Assembly (NCBI GenBank): GCA_945865355.1
Contig: CAMBDN010000102.1
Location: forward strand, 1 to 8,668
Length of the DNA stretch: 8,668 bases
Source: Legionella genomosp. 1
Lineage (GTDB): Bacteria; Pseudomonadota; Gammaproteobacteria; Legionellales; Legionellaceae
Direction of reading: 5' to 3'
Shown: one piece after another, positions 1-6,061 of the stretch
How positions within the stretch are numbered: the stretch's first letter is position 1
How the letters are laid out: each line of letters starts with the position of its first letter
Program-made: the position numbers and the translations under genes
The notes under the pieces: generated by a model
The model's input: only the letters and a program-made list of their open reading frames with translations
The model's database searches: none
Told to the model about the DNA's origin: nothing

Positions 1-563
1 CTGGGGTAGGCGGCGCTTCTACTCAGCCTGAACGACGAGGTATCTTGGAGCAAGATAAAACGGGCAGAGTAACGAATGTGACGCCAGCAGACGCTGCTGC
101 AAAATTAAGTTCGGCTCAACAAGCCGTTCTCGCGGTTAGACAAGCCAAAATGCTGCTTGATCACTATGATCCGAAGAAGGGGCCTATTCATGTGTACGGT
201 GGCGACAAAGACTATGCCAAAATGGTCATCGCCGGGTTGCTTTTACAAAAGGGTCATCAAGAGATTGAAATAAGATCGCATGTACCAGGTTGTCCTGCTC
301 CAGAAAAGGCTTTTTTTCAGTCAAAGGCGGATGAAGGTTATATCAAAGCCAGGCTACCACCAGATTTGGTGAAGCACGTGCGTGAGAGCAGTGCCAGTAA
401 ATTTGTGGATGCAACCGTTAAGAAACGTGAAGAATTGGAGCAGATGAAGCAAGGTGGCTATTTCCGACGAGCAGATGCAGCAAAAGGCGATGCAGCTTCA
501 CTTCATGTAGACCAAACGGAAGAACTTGATGAAAAGAAAGGGACTCTAAATCGAGGACCTTAA
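1..563 (+). CDS. Unrecognised protein, 3' part only (cut by left edge)
   Basis: The reading frame is open from base 3 to the TAA at 561-563, with no stop upstream of the TTG at 45 and no ribosome binding site before it. I therefore read this as the C-terminal 186 residues of a longer protein, not a gene starting at 45. The visible part has a compact alpha/beta stretch (PIHVYGGDKDYAKMVIAG, then QKGHQEIEIRSHVPG) and a charged helical segment (VKKREELEQMKQ). The tail is acidic (QTEELDEKKG). The G-x3-Y...KG pattern faintly recalls LPD7-type domains of large polyvalent proteins, but I do not recognise the family. The Glu/Asp-rich tail is the kind of feature seen in Dot/Icm type IV effectors, which is only suggestive. 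murI starts 16 nt downstream, so the two may be co-transcribed. Function unknown. Confidence 0.75.
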   Translation, partial: GVGGASTQPERRGILEQDKTGRVTNVTPADAAAKLSSAQQAVLAVRQAKMLLDHYDPKKGPIHVYGGDKDYAKMVIAGLLLQKGHQEIEIRSHVPGCPAPEKAFFQSKADEGYIKARLPPDLVKHVRESSASKFVDATVKKREELEQMKQGGYFRRADAAKGDAASLHVDQTEELDEKKGTLNRGP

Positions 564-579
564 TAACCATAGGGACGAG

Positions 580-1389
580 ATGAATAATTCACAATTAGCG
601 ATTGGCGTCTTTGACTCAGGGATGGGTGGTTTAACGGTATTGAGCGCATTGCGGCAGGTATTGCCTGCAGAGTCGTTTGTGTATTTGGGGGATACGGCGC
701 GTCTACCATATGGAACTAAAAGCCCTGATACAGTGAAACAATATGCCGTACAAATGTCGAGGTTATTGGTTGAGCGGCGCATCAAGGCGTTGGTGATTGC
801 TTGCAATACTGCAACCACCGCGGCATTACCACACTTACAATCGATTTTAGCTGACATTCCGGTCTTAGGCGTGGTATCACCTGGTGCCTCAGCGGCAGTA
901 GCTGCCACTAAAAATCAACGTATTGCGGTGTTAGCCACCGAAACCACCATTGCGGCCAATGCCTATCAACGTTTGATCACAGCGCAACTCCCCAATGCAA
1001 CGATACGCGCACGAGCCTGTAGTGTCTTGGTGGCGCTAGCCGAAGAGGGTATGGTTGATAATGCCATTGCGCGAGCTGCACTTGAGCATTACCTTGATGA
1101 TGTTGTTGATGAAGATACCGTGCTGTTAGGCTGCACCCATTTTCCCGTCTTTAAAACGCTATTAAAGACCTTGTTACCCACTGGCGTATCCGTGGTTGAC
1201 TCAGCAGACGCTACCGCAGAATCGTTGCAGCGTTTGTTGATAGAAAAACAGTTGTTGAAGGCAGGGCAATCCTCCAGCGGTGCCGTGCAATACCTGGTTA
1301 CCGACTCCGTCGCTCGTTTCCAAAAAGTGGGTGAAATCTTCTTAAAGGAACCCTTATCGGCAGGGGATATTGAGCTTATTGACGTGTAA
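580..1389 (+). CDS. murI: Glutamate racemase
   Basis: Interconverts L- and D-glutamate without a cofactor, supplying D-Glu for peptidoglycan in the cytoplasm. The 269-residue product has the full family signature. The N-terminal motif is IGVFDSGMGGLTVL, with catalytic-region Asp11-Ser12. YLGDTARLPYG lies at 35-45. The first catalytic cysteine is Cys75 in ACNTATTAALP. The second is Cys185 in LGCTHFPV, with the partner His187. Length is normal for the family. The ATG at 580 is preceded by AGGGA at 571-575 with good spacing, which supports this start. It follows the unrecognised upstream gene by 16 nt and faces gpsA tail to tail across a 52-nt gap. Nothing looks damaged, and all key residues are present. 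Confidence 0.96.
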   Translation: MNNSQLAIGVFDSGMGGLTVLSALRQVLPAESFVYLGDTARLPYGTKSPDTVKQYAVQMSRLLVERRIKALVIACNTATTAALPHLQSILADIPVLGVVSPGASAAVAATKNQRIAVLATETTIAANAYQRLITAQLPNATIRARACSVLVALAEEGMVDNAIARAALEHYLDDVVDEDTVLLGCTHFPVFKTLLKTLLPTGVSVVDSADATAESLQRLLIEKQLLKAGQSSSGAVQYLVTDSVARFQKVGEIFLKEPLSAGDIELIDV

Positions 1390-1450
1390 GGGGGAGTGAG
1401 CTTGTATTTCGCTTTGCTGCATACGGGAGTTCTTTACCGTATTACTCCCC
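1390..1450. terminator. Possible bidirectional terminator between murI and gpsA
   Basis: The short gap between the convergent murI and gpsA genes holds nested inverted repeats. GGGGAGT at 1391-1397 pairs with ACTCCCC at 1444-1450, and inside it ATACGG at 1421-1426 pairs with CCGTAT at 1437-1442 around a 10-nt loop. The outer right arm runs into the last codons of gpsA. There is no clean T tract, so a classical intrinsic terminator is not certain. The convergent position is the main reason to suspect termination. Confidence 0.3.
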
Positions 1451-2431
1451 ACGTGGCGGCCGGCTCATTAAATTAACAACCGCTTCTTTTGCATTAATAT
1501 GCCCTAGTAACAACGCATTCACTTCTTTACAGATGGGCATTTCAACGTGATATTGGGTGGCTACAGCACATACCTGCGACGCATTGTATTTACCTTCCAC
1601 CACTTGTCCGATGTGCGCTTCCGCTTCTAGGAGATTGACGCCTTGTCCCAATTGTAAACCAAAGCGACGGTTGCGGGACTGATTATCCGTACAGGTCAAA
1701 ACGAGATCACCAACGCCGGCTAATCCCATGAACGTTTCTTGGCGTGCGCCTAAACTTAATCCCAAACGGCTCATTTCGGCAAGCCCACGGGTGATTAAAG
1801 CCGCTTTCGCATTAGCACCATAATTCAATCCATCACTAATGCCACAGGCAATTGCCAGGACATTTTTTACAGCGCCACACAGTTGTACTCCGATAGCATC
1901 ATCGCTCAAATAGACGCGAATGTTGTCGCGATGGAGTAGTGTGTGCATGGTTTTCGAATAGTGTGGGTTATTGCCTGCCACAATCAGCGCTGTTGGTAAA
2001 AAACGGGCAACCTCGCTTGCGAATGAGGGGCCTGAAATAATGGCAAAGGGGAACGTTGTACCCCACTTTTCTGCGACCAATTGGCTTAATAATACATGCC
2101 GGGTGGGATCAATCCCTTTGGTTAGCCACGCTATGCCATGCGTCGGTTGTTTAAGCTTGTGCAGTAGGTTTGCAAAGGCATGCGATGGGACTGCGATAAT
2201 AACTTCATTGGCGTTTTGTACACATTGATCAATATCTGCAGTAGGCAAGAGGGTGGCCGGAAAATCAGCATCAGGTAGATAGCGTTGATTACGTCGCTGC
2301 TTTATCATGTCGTTGACATGTTGGTCGGAATGCCCCCACAACATGACGTTATTGCCACTGGCTGCGAGGTGAATTGCTACAGCTGTACCCCAAGAACCGG
2401 CTCCTAATATGGCAATATTGGATTTTTTCAT
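1442..2431 (-). CDS. gpsA: NAD(P)H-dependent glycerol-3-phosphate dehydrogenase
   Basis: Reduces dihydroxyacetone phosphate to sn-glycerol 3-phosphate, the backbone precursor of phospholipids, in the cytoplasm. The 329-residue product starts with the Rossmann motif ILGAGSWGTAVA (8-19). It continues with a substrate-site WLTKGI containing Lys105, ISGPSFASEVA (132-142), and CGAVKNVLAIACG, whose Lys189 is the expected catalytic lysine. GLAGVGDLVLTCT (236-248) and SRNRRFG (252-258) complete the family C-terminal domain. Length is typical. The ATG at 2431 places the Rossmann motif at the usual distance from the N-terminus, although no strong Shine-Dalgarno is visible (GAG about 12 nt upstream). 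In enterobacteria secB lies directly upstream of gpsA, as here, but the gap is 212 nt and carries a strong palindrome, so gpsA may have its own promoter. Confidence 0.96.
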   Translation of the reverse strand: MKKSNIAILGAGSWGTAVAIHLAASGNNVMLWGHSDQHVNDMIKQRRNQRYLPDADFPATLLPTADIDQCVQNANEVIIAVPSHAFANLLHKLKQPTHGIAWLTKGIDPTRHVLLSQLVAEKWGTTFPFAIISGPSFASEVARFLPTALIVAGNNPHYSKTMHTLLHRDNIRVYLSDDAIGVQLCGAVKNVLAIACGISDGLNYGANAKAALITRGLAEMSRLGLSLGARQETFMGLAGVGDLVLTCTDNQSRNRRFGLQLGQGVNLLEAEAHIGQVVEGKYNASQVCAVATQYHVEMPICKEVNALLLGHINAKEAVVNLMSRPPRGE

Positions 2432-2500
2432 GGTTTTAGCGATCTCAAAATAAATAGTATACCGGTTTTTATCGTTCAGGCGATCTGTTTAGCTGAGATC

Positions 2501-2543
2501 GATACCTCTCGAACATGAAGCTACTGAATTTCTGAGGGGTATC
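2501..2543. repeat. Imperfect inverted repeat upstream of gpsA
   Basis: GATACCTCTC at 2501-2510 pairs with GAGGGGTATC at 2534-2543, ten positions with one G-T wobble, around a 23-nt loop. It lies in the gpsA leader, about 70 nt before the start codon. It could be a leader hairpin or the flank of the larger palindrome beside it. No function can be assigned. Confidence 0.3.
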
Positions 2544-2561
2544 TACTATTCTAGCTTACTC

Positions 2562-2599
2562 CTTATTTCCCCTCGCCCCTTGGGGCGAGGGGAAATAAG
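2562..2599. repeat. Near-perfect 18-bp palindrome in the secB-gpsA gap
   Basis: The left arm 2562-2579 is the exact reverse complement of the right arm 2582-2599, separated only by TT at 2580-2581. The arm reads CTTATTTCCCCTCGCCCC. The apex is GC-rich and the base AT-rich, which would make a very stable hairpin in either strand. No T tract follows on either side, so it is not a textbook intrinsic terminator. It could be a REP-like or MITE-like dispersed palindrome, or an mRNA processing or stability element separating secB from gpsA expression. This window holds no second copy to decide between these. Confidence 0.85.
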
Positions 2600-2643
2600 A
2601 GGGGGTATTTATCTCAAAAGACCCCGGTAGACGTCAACCGTGT

Positions 2644-3126
2644 TTAGTGAGCGCTTTCTTTTTCCGTTCCTGCTTTTCGCTTTTCTTCCATCTGTTGCAT
2701 ATAAAGTGCGTCAAAATTGATGGGTGCTAATACCAATTGTGGGAAGCTACCACGAACGACTTCAGCGGTGACCGCTTCGCGCGCGTAGGGGAATAGGATG
2801 CTTGGGCAAAAGCTACCGAGTAAGTGCTCAAGTTGTGGAGCTGCAGCACCTTGGATAGTGAATATACCGGCTTGCTGAATTTCAACGAGAAAGGCGGTTA
2901 CTTTTTCATTTTTTACGGTCGCGGTTACGGTTAATGTAACTTCGTATACCCCTTCATCTAGTTTCGTATGTTGCGTATTCAGATCCAGTGATAATTCAGG
3001 CTCCCAACGTTGCTGGAATACGGCTGGAGTATTGGTGGTTTCAAATGATAAATCTTTGACATAGATACGCTGAATCATAAATTGCGTGTCTGGTGCAGGT
3101 TGTTCGTTATTATTTTGCTCAGTCAT
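2644..3126 (-). CDS. secB: Protein-export chaperone SecB
   Basis: A tetrameric cytosolic chaperone that keeps preproteins unfolded and hands them to SecA for Sec translocation. The 160-residue product matches the family along its length. A short polar leader is followed by FMIQRIYVKDLSFE (16-29). Next come the beta strands of the peptide groove (YEVTLTVTATVK, 61-72), VEIQQAGIFTIQG (81-93), and the conserved helix region LGSFCPSILFPYARE (103-117). The segment GSFPQLVLAPINFDALY (126-142) completes the domain, followed by a charged tail. E. coli SecB is close in size at about 155 residues. The ATG at 3126 has a modest GGA about 10 nt upstream. It lies 43 nt after yibN and is probably co-transcribed with it. 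The grxC gene that sits between them in E. coli is missing here. Confidence 0.96.
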   Translation of the reverse strand: MTEQNNNEQPAPDTQFMIQRIYVKDLSFETTNTPAVFQQRWEPELSLDLNTQHTKLDEGVYEVTLTVTATVKNEKVTAFLVEIQQAGIFTIQGAAAPQLEHLLGSFCPSILFPYAREAVTAEVVRGSFPQLVLAPINFDALYMQQMEEKRKAGTEKESAH

Positions 3127-3169
3127 TTTGATTTTCCATGTTATGTTAAATGAGTTAGTGTGGCAGTTG

Positions 3170-3607
3170 CTACCCTTTTCCTTTCCCTTTGGTTTTCACC
3201 AATGGTAATTCCGCTGCTTGCCATGCGGTAATTCCACCGGCTAATGCCATGGGTTCTGTAAACCCTTGAGCACGTAATTTAGTTGCAAGTGTTGCTGATT
3301 GCAAGCCGCGTGCGCACACCAGGATCAGGTGTTTGTTTTTATATTTTGCCATGCGTTGCTGATCGAACTCATCAGCGGAGGCGCGAATCGAGTCAATAAT
3401 ATGTCCCGCACGAAACGCATCTGGATCACGTAAATCAATGATCACGGCATGATTGTGGTTGATCAGATCTATGGCCGCGGCAGGTGATAATTCTTTAGCG
3501 CGCTTTTTTTGGGTGATTAGCTCATTAATAAAAATGAACGCAAGTACGATGACTAAAGCTAGCCAAAGCCCCCAATGATTGGTAATAAACTGAGTTAATT
3601 GTCCCAT
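3170..3607 (-). CDS. yibN: Membrane-anchored rhodanese-domain protein (YibN-like)
   Basis: A 145-residue protein with one N-terminal membrane helix (about residues 12-30, LWLALVIVLAFIFINEL) and a cytosolic rhodanese domain. The domain shows VIIDLRDPDAFRAGHI (55-70), the presumed active-site loop LVCARGLQSA with Cys98, and GGITAWQAAELPLV near the end. The C-terminus is a short Lys-Gly repeat (KTKGKGKG). A TTAGG ribosome binding site with a six-T spacer precedes the ATG at 3607. Rhodaneses transfer or bind sulfane sulfur, but the substrate of YibN is not established from sequence. The position directly upstream of secB matches enterobacterial yibN and supports orthology. Its 5' side abuts transposase debris, so its present promoter may differ from the ancestral one. 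Confidence 0.88.
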   Translation of the reverse strand: MGQLTQFITNHWGLWLALVIVLAFIFINELITQKKRAKELSPAAAIDLINHNHAVIIDLRDPDAFRAGHIIDSIRASADEFDQQRMAKYKNKHLILVCARGLQSATLATKLRAQGFTEPMALAGGITAWQAAELPLVKTKGKGKG

Positions 3608-3642
3608 AAAAAACCTAATATTCTGTGGTCTGTGGCGAATTA

Positions 3643-3891
3643 TCGCGAGATTGTTGCTTCAACGCAAGTGAATGTAACGGCATCGTTGATGCCGAGACCT
3701 TGGGTCGATTTTATTGAGTACATTTTAGAAGCCAAGGTTACCATCGCCAACGGATAACTTGGGTGAAGCCCCCAACCGACTTGGCGCAGGCCAGTCAACA
3801 ATTCCTCCCATTTAATTGGTGATTTTTGATATCCATCTTCAACAGCAATCAGCGCTTTATGGCGATGATCTGTGACTAATTTTATCGCGTT
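3643..3891 (-). pseudogene. Remnant of an IS256/Mutator-family transposase
   Basis: The 419-bp stretch 3608-4026 has no intact gene, but the minus strand carries recognisable pieces of an IS256-type transposase. One frame, open from 3891 to the stop at 3640-3642, encodes HKALIAVEDGYQKSP (3861-3817) followed by KWEELLTGLRQVGW. This matches the family pattern K-E-L-x-A-x-x-D-G-Y-R-E-S...W...LL-x-D-L-K. The next motif appears only after a frame change: GDGNLGF at 3748-3728, the family GDGALGF(W) block containing the second catalytic Asp. A stop falls where W is expected, and then SRHQRC (3697-3680) corresponds to the TRHQRCWVHK block. The N-terminal half and the first Asp are gone, and 3892-4026 holds nothing I can assign. 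The family match is from memory of the consensus, not a search. It is certainly non-functional and marks an old insertion next to yibN. Confidence 0.75.
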
Positions 3892-4026
3892 CTATTGGGC
3901 ACTGTTCTATGAGAATCAACCAGCACATTCGAATTCAAACGGAGTATTGTATTCAAAAGCTGAATTCTTCTATTGGGATGATAAGATCCGGTTGCCATGC
4001 TTCGAGTGGTGGATTACAAGGCTTAA

Positions 4027-4356
4027 TTACTCGATGGGGTATCCAGATTTTTCCCATTCGATGATACCGCCATCGATGGAGTAAACTTCTTTGTAGCCCA
4101 TTGACAGCAAGCTATTTGCGGCATGAAGCGAGCGAACGCCACCACGACAGTGTAAATAGATGGGATGATCATGTGCTGGTACTTTCGCTGCAATGTTTTC
4201 GACCAACAGATCTTTAGGAATATGCAGGGCGCCAGGAATGTGTTGCTCTTGCCATTCGTGATCTTCGCGAACATCGATTAAACAAAGTTTGGGATTAGCA
4301 TCCCGACGTTTTTTTAATTCGTGCACGCTAATATTGTTTACTTTATGATCAGTCAT
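4027..4356 (-). CDS. Single-domain cytosolic rhodanese-like sulfurtransferase
   Basis: A 109-residue stand-alone rhodanese domain with no signal peptide or membrane helix, in the size class of GlpE. It shows CLIDVREDHEWQEQHIPGALHIP (25-47, with the substrate-contacting DVRE and the H-I-P-G-A motif). The active-site loop CRGGVRS has the candidate catalytic Cys70 and Arg75 in the canonical six-residue loop. DGGIIEWEKSGYPIE closes the domain. It would carry or transfer sulfane sulfur in the cytoplasm; acceptor unknown. The start codon lies inside the 3' end of the upstream gene (8-nt overlap), with an AGAGAA-like ribosome binding site there, which points to translational coupling with the small membrane protein. 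This family is broad, so a gene symbol would be a guess. Confidence 0.9.
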   Translation of the reverse strand: MTDHKVNNISVHELKKRRDANPKLCLIDVREDHEWQEQHIPGALHIPKDLLVENIAAKVPAHDHPIYLHCRGGVRSLHAANSLLSMGYKEVYSIDGGIIEWEKSGYPIE

Positions 4357-4639
4357 GATGATGTTCTCTAATGGAAGGTCGGGTTAGGGTCGAGTGGTGG
4401 ATAAACCAATAAATGGCTGCGGTAATAATGCCGCCAATCAGTGTTGCAAAAGCCCAGGAAGCGGCTGAAACTAATGCGGGACGGTGTCCTAGCTTGTATA
4501 AATTTCCTGCGTCCCGAGCGACAGCGCCAGCAAAAATCACATGTAATATGGCATTGACCAATATCAAAAGATAATAAAAATTCTGAATTTGATTGCTGTA
4601 TTGCTGTGCTAATTCAGGCAACATGGTCGTTTTTCGCAT
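4349..4639 (-). CDS. Small two-helix membrane protein of unknown function
   Basis: A 96-residue protein with two predicted membrane helices, about residues 21-40 (NFYYLLILVNAILHVIFAGA) and 58-82 (SAASWAFATLIGGIITAAIYWF). A short loop, RDAGNLYKLGHRP, joins them. The N-terminus is polar and the C-terminus basic and His-rich, ending HHHD. I do not recognise the family. Two starts are possible, ATG at 4639 or ATG at 4624 (residue 6); neither has a good ribosome binding site, and 4639 fits a very short leader from the extended -10 at 4661-4669. It overlaps the downstream rhodanese by 8 nt, so the pair is almost certainly one transcript. The context suggests a membrane partner for a sulfurtransferase, which is inference only. 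Confidence 0.8.
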   Translation of the reverse strand: MRKTTMLPELAQQYSNQIQNFYYLLILVNAILHVIFAGAVARDAGNLYKLGHRPALVSAASWAFATLIGGIITAAIYWFIHHSTLTRPSIREHHHD

Positions 4640-4659
4640 ACATGTATTGTTGAGCTTTT

Positions 4660-4669
4660 TATAATATCA
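4660..4669. promoter_or_regulatory. Overlapping back-to-back -10 elements, divergent promoter
   Basis: The 121-bp gap between the leftward membrane-protein gene and gshA contains TATAAT at 4660-4665 reading right, a perfect -10 hexamer. The same bases read left give TGATATTAT (4669-4661), an extended -10. Neither direction has a convincing -35 at the standard distance. The leftward leader would be only about 15 nt. The rightward leader would be about 90 nt and includes a small hairpin (AAAGCA 4682-4687 with TGCTTT 4699-4704). Shared use of one site would tie gshAB expression to the rhodanese pair. Confidence 0.4.
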
Positions 4670-4760
4670 GAAAAATGGGATAAAGCACGAACAGAGGATG
4701 CTTTCATTCAAGCTATAACCTGCGGTAACATTCGAAGATACATTTGTTGTGAGAAACAAT

Positions 4761-6056
4761 ATGCAATTGATCGATGTTCCAGTCCCACATTTGACGACAG
4801 CACATGCAGGTCCTTTGCACCATGTCGAAGAAGTGATTTTAAACCAAGTGGCGATCATTGAAGCCTGGTTTCGTAAACAGTGGCTAGAAACACCGGCACC
4901 GATTACTTCATCCGTTGATTTACGACATGCAGGATTTAAGTTGGCTCCAGTGGATACTAACTTGTTTCCTGCGGGCTTTAATAATCTTAATCCTGAATTT
5001 TTGCCATTATGTATTCAGGCGGCTCAATCTACCTTGGTTGGTAGTTTTCCCAGCTGTTTAAAAATACTACTTTTGCCGGAAAGTCATACCCGTAACCAAT
5101 TTTATTTACAAAGCTTGAGTGTACTGCGCGATATTTTTGTCAAGGCGGGGTTTTATGTGCGTATTGGTAGCTTAGATCCTACCCTAACTGAGCCGACCGA
5201 ATTAATAGCTAGCAATGGTGAAGTGGTATTGATTGAACCCTTAAAGCGCGTAGGTACACAATTGGAGTTGGTTGATTTTAAACCCTGTTTATTGTTATTG
5301 AATAATGATCTATCGACCGGTGTTCCAGATATTTTGCAGGGGATAGAACAACGCATTCGACCGACGACAAAACTCGGTTGGGCATCCCGCTTGAAATCCA
5401 GTCATTTTCAGTTTTTCGAAGACGTTGCTGGTGAGTTTGCTAAATTGGTAAATATTGACCCGTGGTTAATCAATCCTTTATTTAGTGCTGTGGATGGGGT
5501 TGATTTTATGGCCCAAACAGGTATTGAAGTATTGGCAGCAGAGGCAGATAGCCTATTGGCAAAGATTCGTGATAAGTACGCAACTTATGGCATAAAAGAT
5601 ACGCCGTTTGTTGCAGTGAAAGCAGATAATGGTACCTATGGCATGAGTGTCATGATGGTGCAAGAAGGGGCTCAGTTATTAGCACTGAATCGTAAACAGC
5701 GTACTCGTATGGCGGCTAGTAAAGGCAGCCAAAAAGTGACTAAGATTTTATTGCAGGAGGGCGTGCATAGTTTTGAAACCATGCCAGATGGTGCGGTGGC
5801 TGAACCGGTCGTTTATATGATTGGTTCGTTCGTTGTTGGTGGTTTTTATCGCGTACATCAAGGCCGTGGCAAGGATGAAAATCTCAATGCCCCTGGCATG
5901 CATTTTGAACCATTGGCTTTTGCTCATGCTTGTAATGTTCCCTGCAAAGGTTTGCCGGTGGTTGATTCACCGAATCGATTTTATGCCTACGGAGTTATCG
6001 CACGTTTAGCAGCGTTAGCGGCCGCCCGTGAAATAGCGGCGATCGGGGGGGAGTAA
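4761..6056 (+). CDS. gshA: Glutamate-cysteine ligase, type III (Acidithiobacillus/Nitrosomonas-like)
   Basis: Catalyses ATP-dependent joining of L-glutamate and L-cysteine, the first and usually rate-limiting step of glutathione synthesis. The sequence is unlike E. coli GshA and fits the separate ligase family first described around Acidithiobacillus ferrooxidans. Counting from the ATG at 4761 (431 residues), key blocks are HAGFKLAPVDTNLFPAGFNN (56-75), VAVKADNGTYGM (284-295, nucleotide-binding-like), RKQRTRMAAS, LLQEGVHSFE and AEPVVYM (347-353). GGFYRVHQGRGKDENLNA (360-377) leads into PGMHF. An in-frame GTG at 4749 would add four residues, but the GAGA just upstream of 4761 is spaced well for ATG, so I prefer 4761. 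Only 5 nt separate it from gshB, forming a two-gene glutathione operon. A run of seven G (6045-6051) lies just before the stop. Confidence 0.92.
   Translation: MQLIDVPVPHLTTAHAGPLHHVEEVILNQVAIIEAWFRKQWLETPAPITSSVDLRHAGFKLAPVDTNLFPAGFNNLNPEFLPLCIQAAQSTLVGSFPSCLKILLLPESHTRNQFYLQSLSVLRDIFVKAGFYVRIGSLDPTLTEPTELIASNGEVVLIEPLKRVGTQLELVDFKPCLLLLNNDLSTGVPDILQGIEQRIRPTTKLGWASRLKSSHFQFFEDVAGEFAKLVNIDPWLINPLFSAVDGVDFMAQTGIEVLAAEADSLLAKIRDKYATYGIKDTPFVAVKADNGTYGMSVMMVQEGAQLLALNRKQRTRMAASKGSQKVTKILLQEGVHSFETMPDGAVAEPVVYMIGSFVVGGFYRVHQGRGKDENLNAPGMHFEPLAFAHACNVPCKGLPVVDSPNRFYAYGVIARLAALAAAREIAAIGGE
6045..6053 (+). promoter_or_regulatory. gshB ribosome binding site inside the gshA 3' end
   Basis: GGGGGGGAG overlaps the last codons of gshA and sits eight nt before the gshB ATG at 6062. 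It fixes the gshB start and suggests that translation of gshB is coupled to termination of gshA. The homopolymer of seven G is also slippage-prone. Confidence 0.6.
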
Positions 6057-6061
6057 ATATC

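Noticed and set aside
45..47. TTG at 45 as the true start of the first gene
   Set aside because: The frame is open to the left edge and no ribosome binding site precedes the TTG, so the gene most likely begins outside the window.
546..908. Leftward 120-codon frame opposite the start of murI
   Set aside because: It lies entirely antisense to murI, which has full catalytic motifs.
1971..2228. Rightward 85-codon frame inside gpsA
   Set aside because: Antisense to gpsA, with no start signals and no family resemblance.
2562..2599. Classical Rho-independent terminator of secB
   Set aside because: The stem is strong, but no T tract follows it in either direction, so it is reported as a palindrome of unknown role.
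2432..2643. tRNA or small RNA gene in the secB-gpsA gap
   Set aside because: No cloverleaf, acceptor pairing or T-loop motif could be found; only the inverted repeats are evident.
3872..4084. Rightward 70-codon frame in the rhodanese/transposase-remnant gap
   Set aside because: It runs antisense into the 3' end of the cytosolic rhodanese and over transposase debris, has no ribosome binding site and resembles no family.
4749..4760. GTG at 4749 as the gshA start
   Set aside because: It would add only four residues and lacks a ribosome binding site, whereas ATG 4761 has GAGA at good spacing.
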